DNA of 64,000 nucleotides from Streptomyces cylindrosporus (GCF_022698165.1 NZ_JALDAY010000010.1:124001-188000), one strand, 5' to 3'. Shown: positions 39,696-50,200, counted from the first letter of the stretch. Notes: generated from the sequence alone by a model not told the origin. A program made the numbers and translations.

Positions 39696-40676
39696 AGAGG
39701 CGTCGGGCGACGGCAGCACAGCCGGCGACCCGACCGTGAGGACATCGGGCAGCCGCGCCTCGGCGGCGCCGTACCGGACCACCACGTCGGCCTTCTTCGT
39801 GTAGTCGTCGAGCGGCGGTACGACGACGGACAGCACGAGTTCGTCGCCCGCCGCGGACTTCAGCACCGGCGGCACGGGCACCTGCCTGCCGCCGATCAGC
39901 ACACTCCCGAACCGCAGGAGCTCGGCGGGATCGAAGTACGTGCCGCGCAGGTCGACGTCGACCACGTCACCCGGCTCGGCGTCGGCGGGGGCCACCCCGG
40001 CGACGCGGTAGGAGCACGCCGGTGCGCCGCCGGAGGAGGCCTTCAACCGGACGGTGGCGGACGGGTGTTGGCGGTGGAAGTCGAGCAGCCCTCCCAGCAC
40101 GGCGTAGGCGGCGCGCCCCTTGCAGGTGTCCGCCTTCCCGGTCAGGGCGGCGTACTCCTTGGTCGCCGTGTCCCAGCTGCCGCCCTGGCCCTGCACGGCG
40201 AGGCAGGCCGAGGCGAGGGCGCGCAGCAGCCGCCACTCCGGGTCCGCCGAGGTGGGCGGGATGGAGCTGAGGGCCGCCCGGCACTGGCCGGGGTCGCGGA
40301 GCTGGTCGTAGACGCTCGACGGGTCGGGCGTGGGATCGCTGTTGGGCGAGACCGGGCCCGGCGGGAGCCAACTCGGTGTCAGCAGGGGCTTATTGGTGGG
40401 GGTGGCGCTCGGGGCCTGTGTGCTGCGGTGGGTGTGGGTCGGGGTGTCCTGCGGGACGGTGGCGCTCGCCTCGCCCGCGGGGGACTGGTGCGGGGTGGGG
40501 GACGCGGGTGCCGTGTGGGCCTGGGCCTCGTCGGATGGGCCCACGGTCACGACGGTGCTGCCGCCGCCCCCGCCGTCCGGCGTGTCACTTCCGTCACCGC
40601 CGAAGGCCGCGACGGCCACCGCAACCGCCCCCACCACGAGCAGCCCCGAGATGCGCACCCCGAGGGAAACCGCCAT
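39606..40676 (-). CDS. Membrane-anchored protein with Thr/Pro-rich linker and TIG-like domain
   Basis: A 356-residue protein. It has one N-terminal membrane segment (LGVRISGLLVVGAVAVAVAAF) and a Gly/Thr/Pro/Ser-rich spacer (about 30-130). A helical region with three cysteines (DPGQCRAAL, LASACLAV, ADTCKGRAAY) follows, and then a beta domain (GVAPADAEPGDVVDVDLRGTYF...) like IPT/TIG folds. It is probably extracytoplasmic. I do not recognise a function. Its final 30 codons lie opposite the end of the cytochrome b gene. Confidence 0.65.
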   Translation of the reverse strand: MAVSLGVRISGLLVVGAVAVAVAAFGGDGSDTPDGGGGGSTVVTVGPSDEAQAHTAPASPTPHQSPAGEASATVPQDTPTHTHRSTQAPSATPTNKPLLTPSWLPPGPVSPNSDPTPDPSSVYDQLRDPGQCRAALSSIPPTSADPEWRLLRALASACLAVQGQGGSWDTATKEYAALTGKADTCKGRAAYAVLGGLLDFHRQHPSATVRLKASSGGAPACSYRVAGVAPADAEPGDVVDVDLRGTYFDPAELLRFGSVLIGGRQVPVPPVLKSAAGDELVLSVVVPPLDDYTKKADVVVRYGAAEARLPDVLTVGSPAVLPSPDASSGTPEGMFSLGPLPAHLPGAQPAAGLRVP

Positions 40677-40698
40677 GACGCCCCCCGAACACGGTCGG

Positions 40699-40723
40699 CC
40701 CCTGGAGGTCCCATGTCCAGGGG
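40699..40723 (-). terminator. 8-bp stem-loop between the idonate/gluconate operon and the next gene
   Basis: CCCCTGGA (40699-40706) and TCCAGGGG (40716-40723) pair perfectly over 9 nt, downstream of the zinc dehydrogenase stop and 22 bp upstream of the next minus-strand start. Confidence 0.5.
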
Positions 40724-40788
40724 TCACCTCATCATCGGGCCGACGATGGCCCCACGGAACCCGCTTTGGGATGATCCTTGGGGAAAAT

Positions 40789-41829
40789 TCAGCTTCGGAA
40801 ATCGATCAGAACCTTGCAGGAACGGCTCCGGTCGGCCGCGAGGGCGAACGCCGACTCCGCCTCCCGGACCGGGATCACCGCGCTGACCAGGGCGTCGAAC
40901 GACGGCTCGGCGGCGAGCAGTTCCAGCGCCGCGTCGAACTCCCCGTCGAAGCGGAACGCCCCGCGCAGTTCGATCTCCCGGCTCACGACCAGATTCCCGG
41001 CGAACGGCGACTGCCCCGGCGGCAGCATCCCGAGCTGCACCACCACACCCCCGCGCCGCACCAGCCGCAGACACGTGTCCAGCCCGGCGGCGACCCCGGA
41101 AGCCTCCACGGCCACGTCCACCTCGTCCTCCTCGGCCGGCCACCCGGCATCATCCGGATCATCGGCCCGTACGACGGTGTCGGCGCCGGCGGCGCGCGCG
41201 TACCGCAGCGCCTCCGGCAGCAGGTCGGTCACCGTCACCCGAGCCGCACCGGCCGCCCTCGCCGCCGCGACCACCAGGCAGCCGATGGGTCCGGCGCCGG
41301 TGACGAGGACGTGCTTCCCGGCGACCTCCCCGGCCCGCCGCACCGCGTGCAGCGCGACGGACAGGGGCTCGGCGAGAGCGGCCCGACGCAGGCCGAGACC
41401 CGCCGGAACCGGCCTCAACTGCTCGGCCGGTACGGCCACTTGGGCCGCGAACCCGCCCTGGACGTGCGGGAAGCGGGCCGCGCTGCCGAGGTAGCGGGTG
41501 TCCCGGCAGACGTTCCGCCGCCCGTCGGCGCACTCCGGGCACGCCCCGCACGGCGTGGCGGGGTGCACCGCGACGGCCGTACCGGGAACCGGACCCGAGG
41601 CACCGGCGCCGTACGAGACGACCGTCCCGACCACCTCGTGCCCGAGCACCATCGGCTCCCTGAGCCGGAAGTCACCGACCCCGCCGTGCCGCCAGTAGTG
41701 CAGGTCGGAGCCGCAGACCCCGCCGTACCGCACGGCGACGAGCGCCTGCCCGGGGCCCGGCGCGGGGACGGTCAGCTCCTCGACCCGCAGGTCGCCCCGA
41801 CCGTGGATCACGCAACCGAGAGTCGTCAC
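40789..41829 (-). CDS. Zinc-dependent polyol/idonate dehydrogenase (MDR)
   Basis: A 346-residue medium-chain dehydrogenase. The catalytic zinc region is YGGVCGSDLHYWRHGG with GHEVVG. The structural zinc cysteines are in PCGACPECADGRRNVC, and the Rossmann motif is GAGPIGCLVVAA. This resembles L-idonate 5-dehydrogenase, which makes 5-ketogluconate. Its GTG start overlaps the SDR stop (GTGA) and it is the last gene of the gluconate operon. Confidence 0.87.
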   Translation of the reverse strand: MTTLGCVIHGRGDLRVEELTVPAPGPGQALVAVRYGGVCGSDLHYWRHGGVGDFRLREPMVLGHEVVGTVVSYGAGASGPVPGTAVAVHPATPCGACPECADGRRNVCRDTRYLGSAARFPHVQGGFAAQVAVPAEQLRPVPAGLGLRRAALAEPLSVALHAVRRAGEVAGKHVLVTGAGPIGCLVVAAARAAGAARVTVTDLLPEALRYARAAGADTVVRADDPDDAGWPAEEDEVDVAVEASGVAAGLDTCLRLVRRGGVVVQLGMLPPGQSPFAGNLVVSREIELRGAFRFDGEFDAALELLAAEPSFDALVSAVIPVREAESAFALAADRSRSCKVLIDFRS

Positions 41830-42584
41830 AGCACGCTCGTCATTCCGCCGTCGACGTACAGGATCTGCCCGCTGACGAAGTCCGCGGCGGGCGAGGCCAG
41901 GAAGAGCACCCCGCCCACCAGGTCCTGGGTGCGGCCCCAGCGCCCCGCCGGGGTGCGGCGGCGCACCCAGGTGCTGAACTCCTCGTCCTCGACGAGGGCT
42001 TGGGTCAGCTCGGTCTCGATGTAGCCGGGGCCCAGACCGTTGACCTGAACGCCGTGCGGGCCCCAGTCGGCGCACATGCCCTTGGTGAGCATCTTCAGCG
42101 CGCCCTTGGTGGCCGCGTAGGGCGCGATGCCGGGGCGGACCACCTCGCTCTGCAGCGAACAGATGTTGACGATCTTTCCGTGGCCGCGTTCCGTCATCCG
42201 GCGGGCCGCCTCCCGGCCGACCAGGAAGGCGCTGGTCAGGTTGGTGTCCAGGATGCGGTGCCAGTCGGAGTCGGTGAACTCCAGGAGCGGGGCGCGCAGT
42301 TGCATGCCCGCGTTGTTGACCAGGATGTCGAGCGGGCCGACCCGCTGTTCGACATCGGCGATGCCGGCCGCGACCGACGGGCCGTCGGTCACGTCGAAGA
42401 CGGCCGTGTGGACGTCCCCCGGCAGTTCGGCCGCCGCCTCGGTGAGGCGGCCGGCGTCCCGTCCGTTGAGGACCACCGTGCAGCCGGCCTCGGCGAGGCC
42501 GCGGGCCAGGGCGAGGCCGATGCCGCGGCTGGAGCCGGTGACCAGGGCCGTACGGCCGCTGATGTCGAACAGCGGATGACTCAT
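41826..42584 (-). CDS. idnO: Gluconate 5-dehydrogenase-like SDR
   Basis: A 252-residue SDR with TGSSRGIGLALARGL, NNAGMQL, the catalytic Ser region ICSLQSEV and YAATKGAL. The C-terminal QILYVDGGMTSVL is typical of IdnO/Gno proteins that reduce 5-ketogluconate to gluconate. It sits between the permease and the zinc dehydrogenase, which gives the full idonate to gluconate route when combined with gluconokinase. Confidence 0.87.
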   Translation of the reverse strand: MSHPLFDISGRTALVTGSSRGIGLALARGLAEAGCTVVLNGRDAGRLTEAAAELPGDVHTAVFDVTDGPSVAAGIADVEQRVGPLDILVNNAGMQLRAPLLEFTDSDWHRILDTNLTSAFLVGREAARRMTERGHGKIVNICSLQSEVVRPGIAPYAATKGALKMLTKGMCADWGPHGVQVNGLGPGYIETELTQALVEDEEFSTWVRRRTPAGRWGRTQDLVGGVLFLASPAADFVSGQILYVDGGMTSVL

Positions 42585-42594
42585 TCCCGTACCC

Positions 42595-43992
42595 CTAGAT
42601 GATCAGCGACAGAAGCAGGACCAGTCCGCCCGCGACCACCGAGATGATCGTCTCCATGACGGACCAGGTCTTGATGGTCTGGCCGACGTTCAGGCCGAAG
42701 TACTCCTTGACCAGCCAGAAACCGGCGTCGTTGACATGGCTGAAGAAGAGTGAGCCGGCGCCGATGGCCAGGACCAGGAGGGCCGTGTGGGTGGTCGACA
42801 TGTCGGCCGCGAGCGGGGCCACCAGGCCGGCCGCCGAGACCGTCGCCACCGTCGCCGAGCCGGTCGCGAGGCGGATCGCGACCGCGATCAGCCAGGCCAG
42901 CAGCAGCGCCGGGATCGACCAGTCCTTGGAGATGTCCAGGATCATCTGGCCCACCCCGGTGTCGATCAGCGTCTGCTTGAAGCCGCCGCCCGCGCCGACG
43001 ATCAGCAGGATGCCCGCGATGGGCGCGAGCCCCTTCTCGACCAGCGGCGTCAGGCGCTCGCGGCCGAATCCGGCGGGCCGCAACAGGGTGAAGATGCCGA
43101 CCAGGACGGCGGCGAGCAGGGCGATCAGCGGGGAGCCGACGACGTCGAAGACGCGCTGGGTGAGGTCGGCCGGGTCGTCGATCACGATGTCGACCAGCGC
43201 CTTGGAGAGCATCAGGACGACGGGGAGAAGGATCGTGGCGAGGGTCGCGCCGAAGCCGGGGCGCTTCTCCAGCTCCTCGGACGGACGCTGCGGGATCATG
43301 CGCTCGGGAGCCGGGACATCCACCCAGCGGGCCGCGAACTTCGAGAACAGCGGGCCCGCGATGATGACCGTCGGGATGGCGATCAGGACGCCGAGGGCCA
43401 GGGTCACGCCGAGGTTGGCCTTGACCGCGTCGATCGCGACCAGCGGGCCGGGGTGCGGCGGGACCAGGCCGTGCATCACGGAGAGGCCGGCCAGTGCCGG
43501 GATGCCGATGCGCATCAGGGAGTAGTTGCCGCGCTTGGCGACCATCAGCACGACCGGGATCAGCAGCACGACGCCGACCTCGAAGAACAGCGGCAGACCG
43601 ATGACGGAGGCGATCAGCACCATCGCCCACGGCATGGACCGGCCCCCCGCCTTCGCGAGGATCGTGTCGACGATCTGGTCGGCGCCGCCGGAGTCGGCGA
43701 GCATCTTGCCGAGGATCGCGCCGAGCGCGATCAGCACGCCCACGCCGGCGACGGTGGTGCCGAGGCCGGCGGTGAAGCTGGCGATCACCTTGTCGAGAGG
43801 CGCTCCGGCGATCGCGCCCAGTGCCAGTGACCCGATGGTCAGCGACAGGAAGGCGTGCAGTTTGAACTGCGTGATGAGCACGACGATGACGGCGATGCCC
43901 GCCAGGACGGCGATGCCCAGCTGTGCGTGGCCCGCCGAGGTGATTGGCTCGACGGTGTCCGCTGCCAGCATCTCGACGCTGAGTCTGGTCAC
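42595..43992 (-). CDS. gntP: GntP-family gluconate permease
   Basis: A 465-residue permease with about 12-14 membrane segments and GntP blocks (FTAGLGTTVAGVGVLIALGAILGKMLADSGGADQI, LVPPHPGPLVAIDAV, HVNDAGFWLVKEYFGL). It brings gluconate or idonate into the cell with protons. It follows gntK by 45 bp and precedes the SDR by 10 bp, so all four genes are one operon. Confidence 0.92.
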   Translation of the reverse strand: MTRLSVEMLAADTVEPITSAGHAQLGIAVLAGIAVIVVLITQFKLHAFLSLTIGSLALGAIAGAPLDKVIASFTAGLGTTVAGVGVLIALGAILGKMLADSGGADQIVDTILAKAGGRSMPWAMVLIASVIGLPLFFEVGVVLLIPVVLMVAKRGNYSLMRIGIPALAGLSVMHGLVPPHPGPLVAIDAVKANLGVTLALGVLIAIPTVIIAGPLFSKFAARWVDVPAPERMIPQRPSEELEKRPGFGATLATILLPVVLMLSKALVDIVIDDPADLTQRVFDVVGSPLIALLAAVLVGIFTLLRPAGFGRERLTPLVEKGLAPIAGILLIVGAGGGFKQTLIDTGVGQMILDISKDWSIPALLLAWLIAVAIRLATGSATVATVSAAGLVAPLAADMSTTHTALLVLAIGAGSLFFSHVNDAGFWLVKEYFGLNVGQTIKTWSVMETIISVVAGGLVLLLSLII

Positions 43993-44037
43993 GGTGGTTC
44001 CCTTGCAGATACGGGGATGGGGGAGGTGGTGCGGGTG

Positions 44038-44556
44038 CTACCGGGCCGGGTGGGGGAGTGCGCTCAGCGCCTGCACGGCCCGTTCGGTGATCTCCTCGGG
44101 GCTGCCGGTGACGTCCACCGCGACGCCCGCCTCGTCCGGCTGGAGCGGCTGGAGCGTGGCGAACTGGGAGTCGAGCAGCGCCGTCGGCATGAAGTGGCCC
44201 TGACGGTGTGACATCCGGTCCTCGATCAGGGCGCGGTCGCCCGTCAGATGCACGAAGACGACATCGGGGGCGGCGGCGCGCAGCCGGTCGCGGTACGACC
44301 GCTTCAGCGCCGAGCTGCTGACCACCCCGCCGAGCCCCGCCCGGCCGTGCGCCCAGGAGCCGATGGCGTCCAGCCACGGCCACCGGTCGGCGTCGTCGAG
44401 CGGTACGCCGGCCGACATCTTGGAGATGTTGGCCTGCGGGTGGAAGTCGTCGCCCTCGGCGTAGGGAACGCCGAGCCGGGCGGCCAGCAGCGGACCGATG
44501 GTGGTCTTGCCGGTGCCGGCGACGCCCATGACCACGACGACATGGGGGGTGCTCAT
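44038..44556 (-). CDS. gntK: Gluconokinase
   Basis: A 172-residue P-loop kinase that forms 6-phosphogluconate. Walker A is MGVAGTGKTT. The DDFHPQANISKMSAGVPLDDADRWPWL block and the HRQGHFMPTALLDSQFATLQPL block are diagnostic of thermoresistant-type gluconokinases. The start at 44556 (MSTPHVVVVMG) is chosen; 44583 would add nine residues. It is the first gene of the operon and divergent from the GntR regulator. Confidence 0.93.
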   Translation of the reverse strand: MSTPHVVVVMGVAGTGKTTIGPLLAARLGVPYAEGDDFHPQANISKMSAGVPLDDADRWPWLDAIGSWAHGRAGLGGVVSSSALKRSYRDRLRAAAPDVVFVHLTGDRALIEDRMSHRQGHFMPTALLDSQFATLQPLQPDEAGVAVDVTGSPEEITERAVQALSALPHPAR

Positions 44557-44618
44557 CGCTTGCCTCGCTGTCCTCTTCGACATCTGGACGCCATCGGGCG
44601 TCGACGCAACTGAAACCG

Positions 44619-44634
44619 ATTAGGTAGGACTAAT
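44619..44634. promoter_or_regulatory. GntR operator in the gntK / gntR divergent promoter
   Basis: ATTAG (44619-44623) and CTAAT (44630-44634) are inverted arms. The inner AGGTAGGACTA (44622-44632) fits the FadR-subfamily consensus TNGTNNNACNA except for the first base. It lies about midway between the two starts. Confidence 0.55.
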
Positions 44635-44698
44635 TCAAGACCCTGTGACGAATAAGTCTGACTTTTTATGGCTGTGACGCGCCACGTACTCTGAGTGC

Positions 44699-45400
44699 AT
44701 GAGCACACCGGGCCGGGGGCTGCACGGCCATGTACTGGACACCCTTGGCCCCGCGATCACCGCGGGCGAGTACCCGCCGGGCAGCGTTCTGCGCACGGAC
44801 GAACTGGCCCAGCGTTTCGACGTGTCACGCTCGGTGATGCGGGAGGCGGTCCGGGTCCTCGAATCCATGCACCTGGTCGAGTCGCGCCGGCGCGTGGGCG
44901 TGACGGTGCAGCCGAAGACGGCGTGGAACGTCTACGACCCGCAGGTCATCCGCTGGCGCCTGGAGGGCGCCGACCGACCGCACCAGCTGCGCTCGCTGAC
45001 CGTGCTGCGCTCGGCGATCGAGCCGGTCGCGGCGGGCCTGGCGGCGAAGCACGCGACCGCGGAACAGTGCGCCGAACTCACCGAGTGCGCGCTCGGCATG
45101 GTGGCCAACTCGCGCGGCCACCAGCTGGAGGGCTATCTGATCCACGACATGGCCTTCCACCGGGTGATCCTCACCGCGTCCGGCAACGAGATGTTCGCCC
45201 GCCTCGGCGACGTCGTCGCGGAGGTCCTGGCGGGCCGCACCCACCACGAGGTCATGTTCGAGGACCCCGACCCGGCGGCCGTCACCCTCCACGTCCAGGT
45301 CGCGGAGGCGGTCCGGGAGGGCGACGCGGCCCGCGCGGAGGAACTGACCCGCGAGATCACGGTGGGGGCACTGCAGGAGCTGGACATCCTGGCGCCCTAG
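44699..45400 (+). CDS. gntR: GntR-family (FadR subfamily) regulator of gluconate genes
   Basis: A 233-residue regulator. It has a winged-helix domain (LGPAITAGEYPPGSVLRTDELAQRFDVSRSVMREAVRVLESMHLV) and an FCD ligand domain with metal-ligand-type residues in HDMAFHRVILTASGN and LHVQVAEAVREGD. It is transcribed away from gntK and shares one operator region. It most likely represses the operon until gluconate or 6-phosphogluconate is present. Confidence 0.9.
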   Translation: MSTPGRGLHGHVLDTLGPAITAGEYPPGSVLRTDELAQRFDVSRSVMREAVRVLESMHLVESRRRVGVTVQPKTAWNVYDPQVIRWRLEGADRPHQLRSLTVLRSAIEPVAAGLAAKHATAEQCAELTECALGMVANSRGHQLEGYLIHDMAFHRVILTASGNEMFARLGDVVAEVLAGRTHHEVMFEDPDPAAVTLHVQVAEAVREGDAARAEELTREITVGALQELDILAP

Positions 45401-45410
45401 CCGGCGATCG

Positions 45411-45800
45411 TCAGTCCAGGAACTCCCCGTCCACATAGACCCACGCCCCGTCCACCCGCTCGAACCGGCTGCGCTCGTGCAGGGCGCCGCCCCTGAAGGA
45501 CGCGCGGAAGGTCACCGTGCCGGTGCCGTGGAATGCCGAACCGTCGGTCGTGGCGAGGATCTCCAGGCCCGTCCAGCGCGCTCCGGGGTCGAGGTCGAGC
45601 GTCGCGGGGCGGGTGCGCGGGTGCCAAGTCCGCAGCAGGTACTGCTCGTTGCGCTTCACGAAGGCGCTGTAGCGCGAACGCATCAACGCCTCGGCGGTGG
45701 GTGCCGCGGCCTCACCCCGGTGGAATCGGCCACAGCACCTCTCGTACGTCTCCGCGAGACCGCAAGGGCAGGAGGGGGATTGCGAGGTACGTCGGGACAT
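45411..45800 (-). CDS. YchJ-family SEC-C motif protein
   Basis: A 129-residue protein. The N-terminal zinc SEC-C motif is CPCGLAETYERCCGRFHRG, followed by the YchJ block APTAEALMRSRYSAFVKRNEQYLLRTWHP and an NTF2-like fold. The family (UPF0225) has no confirmed function. The start at 45800 gives MSRRTSQSPSCPCG. It lies 16 bp after the M1 peptidase stop on the same strand. Confidence 0.88.
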   Translation of the reverse strand: MSRRTSQSPSCPCGLAETYERCCGRFHRGEAAAPTAEALMRSRYSAFVKRNEQYLLRTWHPRTRPATLDLDPGARWTGLEILATTDGSAFHGTGTVTFRASFRGGALHERSRFERVDGAWVYVDGEFLD

Positions 45801-45816
45801 GGTGCCCATTCTCGGT

Positions 45817-47277
45817 CTACGCCGACTCGGCGTTCGTCGGCGGGTGCGTCGGGCGGGCCGGGACCTGCGTCGGCATCGGGGGGAGCGCCGTGCCGTACAC
45901 CCAGGCGTCGAACAGGTCGTTCAGCGGCTCGTCCGCGAAGCGGTTCGCGTGGGCTGTGAACGTCGTGGTCGTCACGGCACCGCCCCGGTGCAGTCCCGCC
46001 CAGCCGCGCAGCATGCGGAAGAACGCGTCGTCGCCCATCGCGCAGCGCACCGCGTGCACGGTGAGGCCGCCCCGCTCGTAGAGCCGGTCGTCGAACATCG
46101 ACTTGCGGCCCGGGTCGGCCAGCCGCAGGTCCTGCGGCTGCGCGGACAGCAACCGGTGCGCGGCGGCGGCCAGTTGCTGCGCCGTACGCCCGCCCGAGCG
46201 CTCCGACCACAGCCACTCGGCGTACTTGGCGAAGCCCTCGTTCAGCCAGATGTGCCGCCAGTCCGCGATGGACACGCTGTTGCCGAACCACTGGTGCGCC
46301 AGCTCGTGCGCCACCAGCCGCTCCGAACCCCGCGCCCCGTCCACGTGGTTGGCGCCGAACAGCGACAACCCCTGCGCCTCGACCGGGACGTCGAGCTCCT
46401 CCTCCGTCACCAGCACCGCGTACTCGTCGAACGGGTAGGGCCCGAACAGCTCCTGGAACAGGTCCATCATCTGCGGCTGCCGCGCGAAGTCCCGGGAGAA
46501 CTCGGGGAGCAGGTGCGCCGGGATGTGGCCGTGCTGCGGCACGCCGCCCGGGCCGGGGTCGCCCAGCAGCACCGTCTGGTACTTGCCGATCGCGAGGCCG
46601 ACGAGATAGCTCGACGTGGGCGCCGCCTGCTCGTACACCCAGGTCGTCGTGGACGCCTTCGTCGTACGGGTCAGCAGGCGCCCGCCCGCCACCACCGCGT
46701 ACGCGGACGGCGTGGTGATCGAGATCTGGTACGACGCCTTGTCCGCGGGCCGGTCGTTGCACGGGTACCAGGACGGCGCCCCGATCGGCTGGCTCGCGAC
46801 CAGCGCCCCGTCCTCCAGCTCCTCCCAGCCGAGCCCGCCCCAGGGGCTGTTGACCGGCTTCGGGTTGCCCGACCAGTGCACCTCGACCGTGAAGGCCGCG
46901 CCGGGGCGGACCGGCTTGGCGGGGCGGATGCGGAGGCGGCCACCGCGGTGCGTGTAGTGCGGCTGCCGGCCGTCCACCCGGACCCGGCCGATCTTGAAGC
47001 CGGCCAGGTTCAGGGTGAATTCGGACAGCGGCGAGCGGCCCGCTATGGCGTTGATCCGGGCGCTCCCGGCCAGTCGGTTCGGACCTGGGCGGTAGTCCAG
47101 CGCGAGCTCGTAGCGGTGCACCCGGTACCGGGAGTCACCGTGCTCCGGAAAATACGGGTCCGACCCCGCCGACTGCTGAACTGCCACTGCCGCTTCTGCT
47201 CCCTGCGCTGCGCTGCCACTCAATGACGCCGGTGCCCCGCTCACCGGTTCCGAGTGGCCCGCGCTCAGGGTCGCCAT
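45817..47277 (-). CDS. M1-family zinc metallopeptidase (aminopeptidase N-like)
   Basis: A 486-residue peptidase, much shorter than full PepN (about 850), lacking the C-terminal helical domain. The zinc site is His324-Glu325-x-x-His328 (HELAHQWFG) with Glu347 in WLNEGFAKYAEWL. The exopeptidase GAMEN motif is replaced by VEAQG. There is no clear signal peptide. The start overlaps the end of the Pls-type synthetase gene by 13 bp. M1 peptidases have been linked to poly-lysine degradation in producers, so a self-protective depolymerase is plausible but inferred. Confidence 0.88.
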   Translation of the reverse strand: MATLSAGHSEPVSGAPASLSGSAAQGAEAAVAVQQSAGSDPYFPEHGDSRYRVHRYELALDYRPGPNRLAGSARINAIAGRSPLSEFTLNLAGFKIGRVRVDGRQPHYTHRGGRLRIRPAKPVRPGAAFTVEVHWSGNPKPVNSPWGGLGWEELEDGALVASQPIGAPSWYPCNDRPADKASYQISITTPSAYAVVAGGRLLTRTTKASTTTWVYEQAAPTSSYLVGLAIGKYQTVLLGDPGPGGVPQHGHIPAHLLPEFSRDFARQPQMMDLFQELFGPYPFDEYAVLVTEEELDVPVEAQGLSLFGANHVDGARGSERLVAHELAHQWFGNSVSIADWRHIWLNEGFAKYAEWLWSERSGGRTAQQLAAAAHRLLSAQPQDLRLADPGRKSMFDDRLYERGGLTVHAVRCAMGDDAFFRMLRGWAGLHRGGAVTTTTFTAHANRFADEPLNDLFDAWVYGTALPPMPTQVPARPTHPPTNAESA

Positions 47278-50200
47278 GCCTCGATCGGGTTACCGAGCCA
47301 GCGCGTGTCGTCCGGGACGGACTCCGCTGCCATGACGAGCGACGCGGGACCCAGGGTGGTACGGGCCCCGATCGTGCTGCCGGGCAGCACGATCCCGCCA
47401 GGGCCCAGCGTGGCGCCCTCACGGAGAACAACAGTATCCGTCCGCAAGATCCGGTCGTGGAAGAGGTGGGTCTGCAGGACGCAGCCGCGGTTCACGGTCG
47501 ACGCGTCCTCCAGGGTCACCAGATCCGTCTCGGGCAGCCAGTAGCTCTCCACCCACACGCCCTTGCCGATCCGGGCGCCCATACCGCGCAGCCAGCCGGT
47601 CATGAGCGGCGTGCCGGGCACCGAGCCGGCCAGCCAGGGCACGGCCACGACCTCGACGAAGGTGTCCGCGAGCTCGTTGCGCCACACGAAGCCGCTCCAC
47701 AGCGGGTGCTCACCGCTGCGGTGCCGCCCCACCAGCAGCCACTTCGCGACGATCGACACCAGGGCCGCCGTCACACCGGCGGCAAGGAGCACCAGACCGG
47801 ACAGCAGCGGCGCCCAGGGCCCGAGCAGGCACAGCAGCGCCACCGTGCCGACGGCGAGCGCCGCCGAGCAGAACACCGGCACGATCCGGAACAGCTCGAC
47901 CAGCCCGCGCGCCCACAGCAGCCGGGCCGGCGGGTCGTAGGTCAGGCTCTGGTCGCCCGTCTCCGCGTTGCGCGGCAGCTTCACCGGCGGCAGCCCCAGG
48001 TACGAGCTGCCCTTCTTCGCCTTCTTCGGGGTCGCCGACAGCACGCCCACGAGCCCGCCGTCCGGCACGCTGCGGCCCGGCGCGGTCATCCCGGAGTTCC
48101 CGAGGAAGGCCCGCCGCCCGATCTCCGCGCGCCCGATCCGCATCCAGCCGCCACCGAGCTCGTACGGCGCGGTCAGCGTGTCGTCGGCCAGGAACGCGCC
48201 TTCGCCGACCGTGGTGAGGCTCGGCAGCGCCAGCACGGTGGACACCTCGGCGCCCCGCCCGATCTTCATGCCGAGCAGCCGCAGCCACACCGGCGTGGCG
48301 AGCCCCGCGTACAGCGGGAAGAGGGTCTCGCGGGAGCGGTCCATCAGCTGCGTGACGGTCCAGGCCTGCCAGCCGATCCGGCTGTGCGTGGGGTGCGTGC
48401 CCTCCCGCAGGCCGAGGCTCAGCAGCCGCACGCCGATCAGGATCAGCAGCGCGTACGCCGCCCCGAACGCCAGCGTCGCGGGGACCAGGGCGAGCGCGGC
48501 ACCCTTCAGGGGCGCGTCGGCGTCGATGAAGGCGCGGGCCACCAGGAGGGCGGCGGCGCCCGCGAGCAGCGGCAGCGCGGAGAGCGCGAGGCCCGTCAGG
48601 CCGTACATGACCCGCCAGTACGTGCCGCGCTGCGGCCGGTGCTTCGGCCAGTTCCGCTTGGCCTTGCCGAGCTTGACCGCGGGCGCGCCCGCCCAGCGCT
48701 GGCCGGTCGGGATCTGCCCGGTGACCGCCGAGCCGGGGGCCACCTCGGCGCGCTTGCCGACGCGGGCGCCAGGGAAGACCATGCTGCGGGTGCCGACGGT
48801 GGCGTGCGCGCCGACCTTGACCGTGCCGATCTCCAGCCGGTCGCCGTCCAGCCACCAGCCGGACAGGTCGACCTCGGACTCCACGGCCGCGCCCCGGCCC
48901 AGCTTGAGCAGGCCGGTGACCGGCGGCAGCGAGTGCAGGTCGACGTCCTGGCCGACCTTGGCGCCCAGGGCGCGCGCGTACCGCTCCAGCCAGGACCCGG
49001 TCAGCGAGGTCGCCCCGCTGAACTCGGCCAGCCGCTCGGCCGCCCACAGCCGCAGGTGGACGCTCCCGCCGCGCGCGTAACGCCCGGGCTGCACGTCCCG
49101 CAGCAGCAGCCGCGCGCCGCCCGCGGCGATCGCGAGCCGGCCGGGCGGGGTGAACAGCACGAGCCCGCCGGCCACCAGCGCCCACCAGGGGGCGGTCGGC
49201 AGCCAGGAGTAGGCAGGCAGCAGGTTCCCGAGCGCGGCCAGCGGGACCGCCCAGCGCAGGCCGAGCAGCGTGAAGAGCGGGACCAGGAGCAGCAGCTGGA
49301 CCGCCCTGGCGCGGACCGGCACCGGGGCGATCGTGCGCTGCGCGCCGTCCTCCTGCGCCGACTCCTCCAGGTGGCGGGCCAGCTTGCGCAGGGTGGGCTT
49401 CTGGTAGATGTCGACGACGGCGGCGCTCGGGTAGCGGGTGCGCAGCCTCGTCGTCAGCTGGGCGGCGGCCAGGCTGCTGCCGCCGATCGCGAAGAAGTCG
49501 TCGCGGGCACTGGTGACCGGGATGCCGAGGACTTCCGTCCACTGCTCGGCGAGCCAGGCCTCGGTGCCGTACAGCTGCTCGGCCGGGCCGCCGGTCTCCA
49601 GGCCCTCCAGGGGCCACGGGAGTGCGTTGCGATCCACCTTGCCGGAGGTGCGGGTCGGGAGGTCCGCGACCGGTGCCAGCAGCGGGACGAGGGCCGCGGG
49701 CAGCTCGGCGCGCAGCCTCTCGACGGCGGCCGCCTGGTCCCAGCCGTCCTGGGTGACGACGTAACCGACCAGGAGCTGGTTGCCGCCGCGGGCGGTGCGC
49801 ACGGCGGCCGCGGCGCCCTGGACGCCCGGCAGCGCCTGCAGGGCCGCGTCCACCTCGCCGAGCTCGATCCGGCGCCCGCCGAGCTTGATCTGCTCGTCGG
49901 CACGCCCCAGGAACACCAGCCCCTCGGGCTCGGCCTTGACCAGGTCACCGCTGCGGTACGCCCGCTCCCAGCCCAGGGACTCCAGCGGCGCGTACTTCTC
50001 CGCGTCCTTCTCGGCGTCCAGGTACCGGGCGAGCCCGACCCCGCCGATCACCAGCTGGCCGCTCTCGCCCATGCGGACCGGAACCCCGGCCTCGTCGACC
50101 ACGGCCAGTTCGTAGCCGTCCAGCGGCAGCCCGATCCGGATCGGTTCCTCGCCGGACATCAGCGAGGCACAGGCCACCACGGTCGCCTCGGTCGGCCCGT

